This document shows positions 56,220 through 64,000 of a DNA stretch of 64,000 nt, in pieces. The first letter of the stretch is position 1. Every line of letters begins with the position of its first letter. This stretch comes from Streptomyces sp. P3 (GTDB lineage Bacteria; Actinomycetota; Actinomycetes; Streptomycetales; Streptomycetaceae): NCBI RefSeq assembly GCF_003032475.1, contig NZ_CP028369.1:6758001-6822000 (forward strand), read 5' to 3'. A program made the translations under genes and the position numbers. The notes below the pieces were generated by a model that saw only the letters and a program-made list of their open reading frames with translations, searched no databases and was not told where the DNA came from.

Positions 56220-56975
56220 TTACGACTTCCAGACACCCGTTACCGCCGCCTCCCTCGCGAACTCCTCGGAGTCGCGCGGCTCGCGTCCGAGCACCTCCTG
56301 GACGCCCGCCGAGAGACGGGCGTTGTGTCCGTCCAACAGCGACTCGAACAAGCCCCACCAGGAACTCCGTTTCCTCCGGCGGGACTCCGAAACCGGCCGA
56401 CCGCCCGCCGTACCGGCGCACGTACACCGGCGTCCCATCAGCTCGCGTCCGGCCGCGCGCCCGACCTGTGAAACCGCTTCCCGGACGTCAGCAGCGCGGC
56501 CCGGATACATTCAGTGTCCGCCCCGCGTACCGGTCGCCCGCCGTGAACGCCTTCACCACCACGTCGGCGACGCCCCGCAGGTGGACGAACGACTCCTGGA
56601 CCTCCCCGCCAGGGAACACCAGCTCCCCGCTGTCCCGCAGCCCCTCCACCAGCGGCCCCTCACTGAAGTCCCGCGCGAACCACGCGGCCGCACGACGGTC
56701 CAGTCCGCGCCCGACGTCCGCAGCGTCTCCTCGGTCGGCAGTGCCCGCTCCTCCCCCGCGACGACAACAGCACCAGCCGCCGCGACCCCCCAGCACGACC
56801 GCCTCCCGGGCCAGCCGTCCGACCGCGCGGACGTGGCCACCGGGGTCGCCCACGTCCGTCGGGTACAGCAGGTACGCCGCGTCTGCGCCCCGCAGGACGT
56901 CCGCCCATGTGGAGGCGTCGCACCAGTCGAACCCCTGGGCGCGCGAGGTGCTCCGCACGTCCAGCCTCACCGCCC
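56220..56975 (-). pseudogene. Frameshifted NAD(P)H-binding oxidoreductase (NmrA-like)
   Basis: Pieces of one gene lie in different minus-strand frames: GFDWCDASTWADVLRGADAA near 56900, EERALPTEETLRTSGADWTV near 56750, ARDFSEGPLVEGLRDSGEL near 56660 and AGRTLNVSGPR near 56500, then ETEFLVGL and FESLLDGHNARLSAGVQEVL near 56330, ending TGVWKS at 56220. At least four frameshifts are needed, and the N-terminal Rossmann start (GGTGKTG-like) is missing. It is a dead atypical-SDR gene. Confidence 0.8.
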
Positions 56976-57029
56976 GCCGGCGCATGCCACCCAACCGCCG
57001 GTACGACCTGACGCCACGGTCACCACGAC

Positions 57030-57240
57030 CGTCATGCTCCGGGCCGCGTTGCGAACCGTGCCCCGAGTCTCCGGCCGGCGCCTCGCCCTCGCCGCCGACC
57101 GACTGCGCGACCGGGAGGACACCATCGGCGCGATCGCCCGCCAGATCGGTCACCGAACGCGTTCTCCCTGCCCGGCGCCTTCAAGCGGGTGTACGGCGTC
57201 AGCCCTCGGAACACCGGACGAGGGCGCATCAGGGGCACGC
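57030..57240 (+). pseudogene. C-terminal remnant of an AraC family regulator
   Basis: Codons at 57070-57152 read RLALAADRLRDREDTIGAIA, the start of the second helix-turn-helix of AraC proteins. After a one-base shift near 57153 the match continues as NAFSLPGAFKRVYGVSP. The rest of the gene is missing. It lies divergent from the dead oxidoreductase gene, the usual position for its regulator. Confidence 0.65.
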
Positions 57241-57307
57241 GGCAAGGGGAGACACGGGCGTTTGACGACGACGAGGCCGTCCCTTCCTGCGACGTAGGCT
57301 GCCAAGG

Positions 57308-58108
57308 GTGTACGCGGAGCGGGCTTCCCGGCTGGCAGGGGCGACGGTATGGACCAATACGCCGTCGGCGTCGAACCGTGCGTTTCCCGTGTTGCCCGAC
57401 GGCTGCATGGACCTGCTCTACAGCGAGGGCAGGCTGCTGGTCGCCGGACCGGACACCCGGGCTCACATCCTCGACGGTCCGCCGGCGCCCTGGGCGGGCA
57501 TCCGCTTCTTTCCGGGCGCCGCGCCTCCCCTCCTCGGTGTACCGGCTCACGAACTGCGTGACCGGCGCGTGGAGTTGGCAGACCTGTGGCCGGCTGCCGA
57601 GGTGCGGCGGCTGACCGACCGGATCACCACAGCGGCCCAACCGGCCACGGAGCTGGAGTCGTTGGCTCTGGAACGAGCGGCTCCCCCCGACCCGGAACTG
57701 CGCCGCCTCGTCGCCGTCCTCGCCGCAGGCCGCTCGGTGGCCGCGACGGCCGACGAGCTCGGCATCGGGGCACGCCGGCTGCACCGTCGTTCGCTCGCCG
57801 CCTTCGGCTACGGACCCAAGACGCTGGCCCGGATCCTGCGTCTGCAACGGGCGCTCGCGCTGGCCCGCGAGGGCATGCCCCGCGCGGCCACGGCGGCCCG
57901 CACCGGATACGCCGACCAAGCCCACCTGGCCCGGGAGGTGCGGGAGTTCACCGGCCTCACGCTGGGAGACCTGCTGCTGCGCCGACGGCGACCGATGGCG
58001 ATGCCGCAGCCCTGCCCTGCCGACCCGGTGCATCGGGCACGGCCGGCCGAACCACCGGACGGCCCGTCCGGGCGGGCACATGATCCCGCAGGACGGGGGG
58101 CCCGGTGA
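57308..58108 (+). CDS. AraC family regulator with DUF6597-type N-terminal domain
   Basis: A 266-residue protein. The N-terminal part (FPVLPDGCMDLLYSEGRLLVAGPDTRAHIL cut here) matches DUF6597, and residues 135-225 hold the AraC helices: SVAATADELGIGARRLHRRSL and AATAARTGYADQAHLAREV. A disordered Pro-rich tail follows. The start is the GTG at 57308. It is intact, unlike the AraC fragment before it. Confidence 0.82.
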   Translation: MYAERASRLAGATVWTNTPSASNRAFPVLPDGCMDLLYSEGRLLVAGPDTRAHILDGPPAPWAGIRFFPGAAPPLLGVPAHELRDRRVELADLWPAAEVRRLTDRITTAAQPATELESLALERAAPPDPELRRLVAVLAAGRSVAATADELGIGARRLHRRSLAAFGYGPKTLARILRLQRALALAREGMPRAATAARTGYADQAHLAREVREFTGLTLGDLLLRRRRPMAMPQPCPADPVHRARPAEPPDGPSGRAHDPAGRGAR

Positions 58109-58246
58109 AAGTCATGGTGATCGGGTGGGACACCTCTGGTGGGCCGGTGGGATGGGCCTGGTGGTCCGGTGGATGAGGGGGGCTGCGAGTCGGCCCGAGC
58201 GGGTCCGGCGCCGTCCGTTACGGCGGCGGCGATCGGGAGTCCGGGC

Positions 58247-58642
58247 CTACTGACCCAGTGGTGCGAAGAGGTCGACGCCGTTGCCGTCCGGGTCGTGCAC
58301 GACGGCGTACCGTTGGCCCCAGAAGGCGTCCCAGGGCTTCAGCTCGCCCGGGTGGCCGGCGCCCACCAGTTCCGCGTACACCGTGTCGACCTCTTGCGGG
58401 GTGTCACAGCGCAGCGCGAGCGACGCCCGGCCGCCCCCTGACGGCGCCTGCCACTGCGGATGGAACGAACGGACCGTGCTCTCGGTGTCCAGCAGCAGCC
58501 GCATCCCACCCGGCAGTTCGGCCTCGGTGTGCGGCTGCTCTTCTGCGTCTTCGGGGAAGACGAACCCCAGCCGGCGGTAGAAGGTGACGGAGGCGGCCAT
58601 GTCGGATACGACCAAGCCGATGGCATCGAATCGTGGACTCAT
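58247..58642 (-). CDS. VOC (glyoxalase/bleomycin resistance) fold protein
   Basis: A 131-residue protein with the paired beta-alpha-beta modules of the VOC fold: DAIGLVVSDMAASVTFYRRLGF (start), WGQRYAVVHDPDGNGVDLFAP (end). It could be a lyase, dioxygenase or binding protein. Start 58642 is chosen since it begins the fold; a GTG at 58693 would add an unrelated extension. Confidence 0.85.
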   Translation of the reverse strand: MSPRFDAIGLVVSDMAASVTFYRRLGFVFPEDAEEQPHTEAELPGGMRLLLDTESTVRSFHPQWQAPSGGGRASLALRCDTPQEVDTVYAELVGAGHPGELKPWDAFWGQRYAVVHDPDGNGVDLFAPLGQ

Positions 58643-58749
58643 GAGGCCACGGTAGGCAAGGTCGCCCCTGGTGGTCTTGAAAGAAACGGACACGTCGCAG
58701 CGGAGACGCCACAGGCACGTCGGGACAGGAACGTCAGAACGGGCACGTC

Positions 58750-59267
58750 GGAACGGACGGGTACGCGGCCGTGGTCTTCCTCACCACCAGCGGTGAGGTG
58801 CTCACCCGGGGTGGGCGGGGCCGGCTCCGCGGGTACATCGAAGCGGGCGGCGGATTCGTCGGCGTGCACGCCGCGGCGTGCACCGAATACGACTGGCCGT
58901 ACTACGGTGAACTCCTCGGGGTCCGCTTCGCCCGGCATCCGGACCATCAGCCCGGTACGGCGGTGGTCGAGGACCACGACCATCCCGCCCCCCCCGTTCC
59001 CTGCCGGCCGTCCGGGACTTCACCGACGAGTGGTACGACTTCCGCTCCAACCCCCGCACACGGGTGCACGTCCTCGTCACCGCCGACGAGACGTCGTACG
59101 AGGGCGGCGGGATGGGCGCCGACCATCCACTGGCGTGGTGCCGTGAACAGGGCCGAGGGCGGGTCTTCTGCACCGCTCTCGGCCACGCGGCCGAGGCCTA
59201 CCGCAACCCCGACTTCCTGGCACACCGGCGAGGCGGACTCCTGTGGGCGGCCGGGATGCGGAGCTGA
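58750..59267 (+). pseudogene. ThuA-like domain protein, truncated and frameshifted
   Basis: The first part (58750-58985) reads GYAAVVFLTTSGEVL, then GGGFVGVHAAACTEYDWPYY, GELLGVRFARHPDHQPGTAV; the second part (58996-59267) in another frame reads VRDFTDEWYDFRSNPRTRVH and GRVFCTALGHAAEAYRNPDF. The frame changes in a run of eight C (58988-58995). About 45 N-terminal residues and the start codon are missing. ThuA-like proteins belong to carbohydrate metabolism. A homopolymer sequencing error could explain the frameshift, but not the missing 5' end. Confidence 0.75.
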
Positions 59268-59413
59268 GTGCCGGGCTGCTGGGGTGGGCGGCGCTGAACC
59301 GCGTGCGGCGAACCGAGTCTCCAGTGACGTTTCTTCGGTGAACCGCTTGCGCCATCGGAGTGAGTGAGAACGGCACCGAGGCCGGACTTCTGGCTCGACA
59401 CGGACATCCTCTT

Positions 59414-59460
59414 GTTTCGGAAATCTGTTCCGAAACGCCTTGCGGAGATCGTTTCGGAAA
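59414..59460. promoter_or_regulatory. Cluster of TTTCGGAAA-type operator boxes
   Basis: GTTTCGGAA-N5-TTCCGAAAC (59414-59436) is a perfect 9-base-arm dyad, and another GTTTCGGAAA lies at 59451-59460. Each box is itself near-symmetric (TTTC-G-GAAA), as LacI-family operators are. The cluster ends 24 bases before the TTG start of the PEP-mutase-like gene. Similar boxes occur before the LacI gene at 61.6 kb. Confidence 0.55.
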
Positions 59461-59484
59461 AGGGATGTCAGGAGGAGCCGTACG

Positions 59485-60420
59485 TTGACTCACGGGACCA
59501 AGCTGCGGGACCGGATCGCCGGTCCGGGAACGACTCCGTTGATCGGCGTGTACGACATGTACTCGGCGTCGATCGCGGCGCAGCACTACGACGGGATGTT
59601 CGTCTCCGGTTTCGGCTTCGCGGCCTCGTACTACGGACTGCCGGACATCGGTTTCATCGCATGGCCGGACATGATGGCTTTTGTGCAACGGTTGCGGGGT
59701 GCGTTCCCGACGCACCATCTGCTCGTCGACATCGACGACGGTTACGTCGACCCGGAGGTCGCCTGCCACGTGGTGGCGGGACTGGAACGGATCGGAGCGT
59801 CCGGCGTCATCCTGGAGGACCAGAAACGGCCGCGCCGGTGCGGGCACGCCGACGGCAAGCAGGTGCTGCCGTTGCGCGAATATCTCGCCAAGTTGCAGAT
59901 GGTGCTGGCCACCCGCCAGGACCTGGTGGTGGTCGCCCGCACCGACGCAACCGAGGAGGACGACATCCTGCACCGCGCCGCGTCCCTCGCCGCGACGGAC
60001 GCGGACATGGTCCTGGTCGACGGTGTCCGCAGTGTGGAGTGGATCCGCCGGATCCGCGCCGTGGTCGGGGACAAGCCGCTGCTCTTCAACCAGATCGCCG
60101 GCGGCAAGTCGCCCCGGCTCTCCTTGGGTGAGCTCTCGGACCTCGGTGTGAACGTTGCCATCTACAGCACTCCGTGTCTGTTCGCTGCCCATGAGGCCGT
60201 GCACTCCGCCCTCGCCGAACTGCAGCGGACGGACGGCCGACTGCCGGTGTCCGACGCCGTGCACGGCGTGGGCGTGGCAACCGCCACCCGCCTGCTGGAA
60301 GGCAACATCGCGCACCGCCGCCCCGCCTCGGGAGACGCGTCGCACAGCGGAGAATCGGAGAGGACCAGGGGCGACCTGCGGGAAGAGGTGAACGCGGGGG
60401 CCGGACGACGGCCCCGGTAG
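59485..60420 (+). CDS. Isocitrate lyase / PEP mutase superfamily enzyme
   Basis: A 311-residue TIM-barrel lyase. PLIGVYDMYSASIAAQHY is near residue 15; metal and active-site motifs are DIDDGYVDPE (about 83-92), EDQKRPRRCGH (about 112, with the lyase Cys in RRCGH) and VARTDATEEDD. It is like methylisocitrate lyase or carboxy-PEP mutase; the CGH motif favours a C-C lyase. The start is the TTG at 59485, with AGGAGGAG seven bases upstream. Converges on a LacI gene that may control it. Confidence 0.85.
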   Translation: MTHGTKLRDRIAGPGTTPLIGVYDMYSASIAAQHYDGMFVSGFGFAASYYGLPDIGFIAWPDMMAFVQRLRGAFPTHHLLVDIDDGYVDPEVACHVVAGLERIGASGVILEDQKRPRRCGHADGKQVLPLREYLAKLQMVLATRQDLVVVARTDATEEDDILHRAASLAATDADMVLVDGVRSVEWIRRIRAVVGDKPLLFNQIAGGKSPRLSLGELSDLGVNVAIYSTPCLFAAHEAVHSALAELQRTDGRLPVSDAVHGVGVATATRLLEGNIAHRRPASGDASHSGESERTRGDLREEVNAGAGRRPR

Positions 60421-60562
60421 CAGCATCGGACCGACCGACGCGCAGGGGCCGCGTGAGCGCGTGGACATGCCGGGTGGGGGCCGGGAGTGCGGGGTGAGCA
60501 CCAGAACAGCGCGGACCGGGCGGGCATCGGGTGGAGATCGGCGCGCCTGACGGGCGAGTCCG

Positions 60563-61618
60563 TCAGCCCGGCGGCGACGCCGTACTCGCCCGTGGGACAA
60601 GTCGCGTGGACAGTTCCGTTCGAGTTCCTTCCGGGTGCTCTCCGTCCATCATCCGCACCAGCAACCGCAGGGCCGTAGCCGCCATTTCCCCCAGCGGCTG
60701 TCGGACGGTGGTGAGGGCGGGGGTCGTCCAGCGGGACTCCGGCAGATCGTCGAAACCGACCACGCTGATGTCGTACGGAACTCGCAACCCCCGTTCGGCC
60801 AGCGCCTGGTAGACCCCCAGAGCCATGCGGTCGGAACAGACGAAGACGGCCGTCGGCGGCGTACGCAGATCCAGTAATTCGTGTGTGTGGCGGTGAGCGA
60901 CGGACTCGTCGAAGTCGCCGTTGCGAAGGTATTCGGAGCGGTGTGCGACTCCGGCCGACGCCAGCGCGGAGCGGTAGCCGGCCACTCTGGCGCTGCTGCA
61001 CATCCGGCGGCGCGGTCCGGCGATCACGGCGATGCGCTCGTGCCCGAGCTCCAGCAGGTGTTGGGTCGCCGTCACCCCGCCCTGCCAGTTCGCCGCGCCG
61101 ACCGAGACCACCTCGGGCGGCGGCTCGACCACCGGGTCGATCATCACGAACGGGATGCGGTGCTGCTCCAACCAGGCGTACTGAGAGCCCGTCAACTCGG
61201 CCAGATTGAACAGGACTCCGGCGGAACCTCTCGCCGTCAGCTTGTCGAGCCAGCCGCGCTGCGGACGGCCGGCGCGGGTGCGGGACAGCGCCGCCGACAC
61301 GACGACGTCCAGGTTCGCGTCGTACGCCGCCTCCTCCACGCCGTGCAGCACCGCGCCCGACCACGAGCTGTCCAGCGAGTGCACGACGAGATCGACCAGC
61401 CGGGTCGGCTTTGTCGCGTCGAAGCGCGGTCTGCGGACGTAACCGAGTCGGTCCAGCGCCTCGGTGACCCGGCGTCGGGTCTCGGGAGCGACGTCTTCCC
61501 TCCCGTTCACCACCTTGGACGCGGTCGGAACCGACACCCCCGCCTCACGGGCCACGACCGCCAGGGTCGGCCCGGCCGGCACACCCGGACTCGTGCTCGC
61601 ACTCGCCGTGCGCACCAT
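60563..61618 (-). CDS. LacI family transcriptional regulator
   Basis: A 351-residue repressor. The N-terminal helix-turn-helix (LAVVAREAGVSVPTASKVVNGRED, 19-42, split by type) is followed by the hinge and a sugar-binding-like effector domain (ISVVGFDDLPESRWTTPALTTV near the end). ATG 61618 follows GAGAGGTGG. Operator-like boxes are in its own promoter and upstream of the lyase gene, so both are candidate targets. Confidence 0.9.
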   Translation of the reverse strand: MVRTASASTSPGVPAGPTLAVVAREAGVSVPTASKVVNGREDVAPETRRRVTEALDRLGYVRRPRFDATKPTRLVDLVVHSLDSSWSGAVLHGVEEAAYDANLDVVVSAALSRTRAGRPQRGWLDKLTARGSAGVLFNLAELTGSQYAWLEQHRIPFVMIDPVVEPPPEVVSVGAANWQGGVTATQHLLELGHERIAVIAGPRRRMCSSARVAGYRSALASAGVAHRSEYLRNGDFDESVAHRHTHELLDLRTPPTAVFVCSDRMALGVYQALAERGLRVPYDISVVGFDDLPESRWTTPALTTVRQPLGEMAATALRLLVRMMDGEHPEGTRTELSTRLVPRASTASPPG

Positions 61619-61671
61619 CGTGAACCACCTCTCCGGCCCGCCCGAAGGCCAGCGAAAGTTCGACCAGCGCC

Positions 61672-61718
61672 GTTTCGGAGCCGATCCCGAAACAGACGAC
61701 TCGCAGAAAGCGCTTGCT
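61672..61718. promoter_or_regulatory. Two operators in the LacI gene promoter region
   Basis: GTTTCGG-N8-CCGAAAC (61672-61693) resembles the dyad before the lyase gene. AGAAAGCGCTTGCT (61705-61718) is symmetric but for one pair and has the central CG typical of LacI sites. Both lie between the predicted -10 box and the ATG. Confidence 0.5.
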
Positions 61719-61747
61719 ATATTAAGTGTGGCTCAGCGCGGCGTGAA
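61719..61747 (-). promoter_or_regulatory. Predicted promoter of the LacI gene
   Basis: On the minus strand TTCACG (61747-61742) and TAATAT (61724-61719) are 17 bases apart. The -10 box is the most A/T-rich spot nearby. The transcript would start close to the LacI-like palindrome. Confidence 0.5.
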
Positions 61748-61974
61748 GACGCCGGGAAACGCGAGATCACGGCGGGTGCCTCCTCGGCCCATCGGCCGGG
61801 CGAGCATCTGCGCTTCGGCAACACTGAAGTGCGAAGGGTCCAAGTGCCGGCGCGGGACCGAAACGGCGAGGTCTGTTTCCAGCGACACCGAACAGTTGCC
61901 GTAGAGGTGTTGAGCGGTTCGAACGGCGGCGCAACCCGTGTCGAGCAGTGCCGAGGCGCGGCGTTGCCGCGGTT

Positions 61975-63069
61975 TCAGCGACCTCGTTTCGGCGGCCGCA
62001 CCGAGCCCCGTACGACGACGTGAGTGCCCAGTACCAGGTGTTCGGCGTCACCTCCCTTGCGTCGGGCGGATGCTCCGGCGCCCTCGCGGCGATCGGCCAC
62101 CGCGCGCAGGGCGACCCGGCCCATCTCCTCGTACGGCACGTGCACCGTGGTCAGTTGGGGAGTGAGCTGCGAGGCCAGGGGGATGTCGTCATAGCCCGTG
62201 ATCGACACATCGTCCGGCACGCGCAGCCCGGCTGCCCTTACCGCCTGCATGGCGCCTGCGGCGACGATGTCGGTACCGGCGAGCACGGCGGTGAAGTTCG
62301 GTGTCTCGTGCAGGGCGGCCTCCACCGCCGCGTACCCGTGCGCGTCGTCGTACGGACCGTGCCGCACCAGCCCCCGGGCGAACGGCACACCGTAGGCCTC
62401 GAAGGCCCGTTGAGCCCCCTGCAGTCTGCCCTGCGCCGTGGTCAGTCCGGCGGGGCCCGGCAGGACCAGGACGCGTCTGTGACCGGCCGACAGCAGGTGA
62501 CTGGTCATGGCGTAGGCGCCGGACTCGTTGTCGTAGTCGACCGTCGTCGCCGGCACGTCACTCTCCAACGGCGGCCTGCCGACCAGGACGAGATGAGAGC
62601 CGGCCGCGTCCAGGGACCGTGCGAAGCGGGCCATGCGCAACTGGTACTCGTCGTGGTCGTAGGCGCCGCCGAGCAGGACCACCGCCGCGACGCCCTGCTG
62701 GCGCATCATGTTGACCAGGGTGAGCTCGCGTTCGGGATCGTCGCCGGTGGTGCCGACGAGCGAGAGCCAGCCGCGCAGCGTGGCAGCGCCCTCGACCCCC
62801 TTCGCCACCTGTGCGAACGCCGCGCCGGTGATGTCGTTGACGAGTATCGCCACAGTCGGGGTTCCGCCCCCGGCCAGGGATCGTGCATGCGCGTTGGTGA
62901 CGTAGTCCAGGTCGCCGACCACCTGCATCACGCGACTGCGGATGTCGTTGGAGACCGGGTAGTTGCCTGATAGGACCCGAGAAACACTTGCTACGGACAC
63001 ACCCGCTCGATGCGCGACGTCCCTTATCGTCACCCGGCCGGGTTTCCCGGTCGTCCTGCTCTGACTCAC
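61975..63069 (-). CDS. LacI family transcriptional regulator (second)
   Basis: A 364-residue repressor. Helix-turn-helix: VTIRDVAHRAGVSVASVSRV (residues 12-31), hinge YVTNAHARSLAGG, effector domain with ITGYDDIPLASQLTPQLTTV. The start is the GTG at 63069, seven bases after AAGGAG; the ATG at 63099 is weaker. It lies 209 bases downstream of the hydroxyacid dehydrogenase and may control it. Confidence 0.9.
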   Translation of the reverse strand: MSQSRTTGKPGRVTIRDVAHRAGVSVASVSRVLSGNYPVSNDIRSRVMQVVGDLDYVTNAHARSLAGGGTPTVAILVNDITGAAFAQVAKGVEGAATLRGWLSLVGTTGDDPERELTLVNMMRQQGVAAVVLLGGAYDHDEYQLRMARFARSLDAAGSHLVLVGRPPLESDVPATTVDYDNESGAYAMTSHLLSAGHRRVLVLPGPAGLTTAQGRLQGAQRAFEAYGVPFARGLVRHGPYDDAHGYAAVEAALHETPNFTAVLAGTDIVAAGAMQAVRAAGLRVPDDVSITGYDDIPLASQLTPQLTTVHVPYEEMGRVALRAVADRREGAGASARRKGGDAEHLVLGTHVVVRGSVRPPKRGR

Positions 63070-63278
63070 GTTGCCGCTCCTTACCGTCGTGGGCGCCATG
63101 GCGGACGCCCTGGAGGCCTGGGTCGCGGAGACCTTCGCGGCCTGATCACCGGACGGCCGGTACCGGGCCCCCCGGGGGTTCGGGAACCGTATCCCACTGT
63201 TCTTCCAGGTGGACGGGCCTGTGGATAACTTCCGCGCCCCCGGCGACCACCACACGGAAACAGGAAGGAGACCGGCTG

Positions 63279-64000
63279 TCAGGCAACCCTGGCCAGGTCT
63301 GCGCGGCGCACCTCGTGGGCGAGCGGAAGCCCCTCGGCCAGCCGTTCCAGCTCCTCGACGACGATGCCGCCGAGTCGCTCCAGCTCGTTGCCGAGCGACC
63401 CGGCGATGTGCGGCGTGAGAAACACGTTCGGCAGTCGGTACAGCGGGGAGTCGGCGGGCAGCGGCTCGGGTTCGGTCACGTCCAGGATCGCGTACAGGCG
63501 TCCCGCGACCAGTTCGTCGGTGAGGGCGAGGTGGTCGATGAGCGCGCCGCGCGACGTGTTGATCAGTACACCGTCGTCGCGGATCAGCGCGAGCCGGTCG
63601 CGGTCGAGCATGTGCCGGGTCTCCGGAATGTCGGGCGCGTGCAGGCTGACGATGTCGCTGCGCCGCAGCAGTTCCTCCAGGGAGAGCGCCTGTGCGCCGA
63701 GTTCAGCGGCCTCGACCGCGTCCACATAGGGGTCGTGCAGGAGGACGTCGAAGCCGTACGGGCGTAGCAGTTCCAGCAGGCGACGCCCCACCCGGGAGGC
63801 GCCGATGACGCCGACGCGGCGACCCAGGTTCCCGGTTGCTGCGGTTTCCCGGTGCGTCGGGTGGGCGTGGGTGCGACGGAAGCGCTCACGGTGGACGAAG
63901 GTGTCCTTCCCTGCCAGCAGGATCATCGCCAGGGTGTATTCGGCGACCGGGAGGGCGTTTGCGGTGACCGCGCTGGACACCGTCACCCCTCGCCCCCAAA
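63279..64000 (-). CDS. D-isomer-specific 2-hydroxyacid dehydrogenase, partial
   Basis: 240 residues of a NAD-dependent dehydrogenase; the N-terminus lies beyond base 64000 and the frame is open to the edge. The dinucleotide motif reads GVIGASRVGRRLLELL, with Ser at the second Gly. Catalytic residues are Arg in NTSRGALID, Glu in VTEPEPLP and His in LTPHIAGS. It reduces a 2-keto acid or oxidises a D-hydroxy acid; with LacI regulators near it may serve sugar-acid catabolism. Confidence 0.88.
   Translation of the reverse strand, partial: WGRGVTVSSAVTANALPVAEYTLAMILLAGKDTFVHRERFRRTHAHPTHRETAATGNLGRRVGVIGASRVGRRLLELLRPYGFDVLLHDPYVDAVEAAELGAQALSLEELLRRSDIVSLHAPDIPETRHMLDRDRLALIRDDGVLINTSRGALIDHLALTDELVAGRLYAILDVTEPEPLPADSPLYRLPNVFLTPHIAGSLGNELERLGGIVVEELERLAEGLPLAHEVRRADLARVA

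Noticed and set aside
56200..59300. Mobile element as cause of the decay patch
   Set aside because: No transposase, integrase, terminal repeats or target duplication were seen; the damage is mainly small frameshifts and truncations.

Overview
The window is chromosomal DNA of a Streptomyces. It is uniformly very GC-rich with strong third-position GC, and it carries GTG and TTG starts, a geosmin synthase beside a CprB-type gamma-butyrolactone-receptor homologue, a Streptomyces subtilisin inhibitor, DUF6230/DUF6114 and SAV2148-type proteins, and a full treX-treY-treZ set. No tRNA, rRNA, CRISPR array, insertion sequence or prophage gene was found. Most of it reads as conserved chromosome with small patches of decay.

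1-9.4 kb: the N-terminal end of a nitrate/nitrite-sensing (NIT) histidine kinase behind a sugar-type binding lipoprotein, a DUF6230-DUF6114 membrane pair, and secreted proteins: a small exported protein, an AA10 lytic polysaccharide monooxygenase with a wall- or membrane-anchored tail, and a subtilisin with a P-domain. A CprB-like regulator follows, with a palindrome just upstream. 9.4-18.2 kb: a DUF89 phosphatase-like protein, geosmin synthase, a GATase-like protein divergent from a LysR regulator, an orphan PDZ protein, and an M24 peptidase next to an aminoglycoside-phosphotransferase-like protein that lacks the catalytic Asp.

18.2-27.8 kb: trehalose synthesis from glycogen (treZ, treY, treX on the minus strand), interrupted by an FHA protein, a subtilisin inhibitor and an M14 carboxypeptidase. 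28-33.4 kb: a copper amine oxidase homologue split over two genes with altered catalytic residues, a HEPN protein followed by a DEDDh exonuclease, and a kinase-like phosphotransferase. 33.5-39.3 kb: a glycosyltransferase remnant, an MMPL exporter, DUF1697, a ketopantoate-reductase homologue and a TIGR03086 protein.

39.6-49.3 kb is the clearest functional unit, a minus-strand sulfur assimilation operon: leader peptide, cysI, a zinc-ribbon protein, cysH, cysC, cysD, cysN, ssuA, ssuB, ssuC, sirohydrochlorin chelatase. It joins uptake, activation, reduction and siroheme supply. The 27-codon leader peptide and an 11-bp-arm inverted repeat upstream of it are probably the regulatory parts.

49.4-56.2 kb: a GNAT protein, a secreted propeller-like protein, a GAF/winged-helix regulator with a perfect 16-bp palindrome, an AidB-like acyl-CoA dehydrogenase and a YihY/BrkB membrane protein with an 18-bp-period repeat tail. 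56.2-59.3 kb is a decay patch: an NAD(P)-binding oxidoreductase, an AraC fragment and a ThuA-like gene, all frameshifted, around intact AraC and VOC genes. 59.4-64 kb: an isocitrate-lyase/PEP-mutase family enzyme behind TTTCGGAAA-type boxes, two LacI regulators and a 2-hydroxyacid dehydrogenase that runs off the edge.
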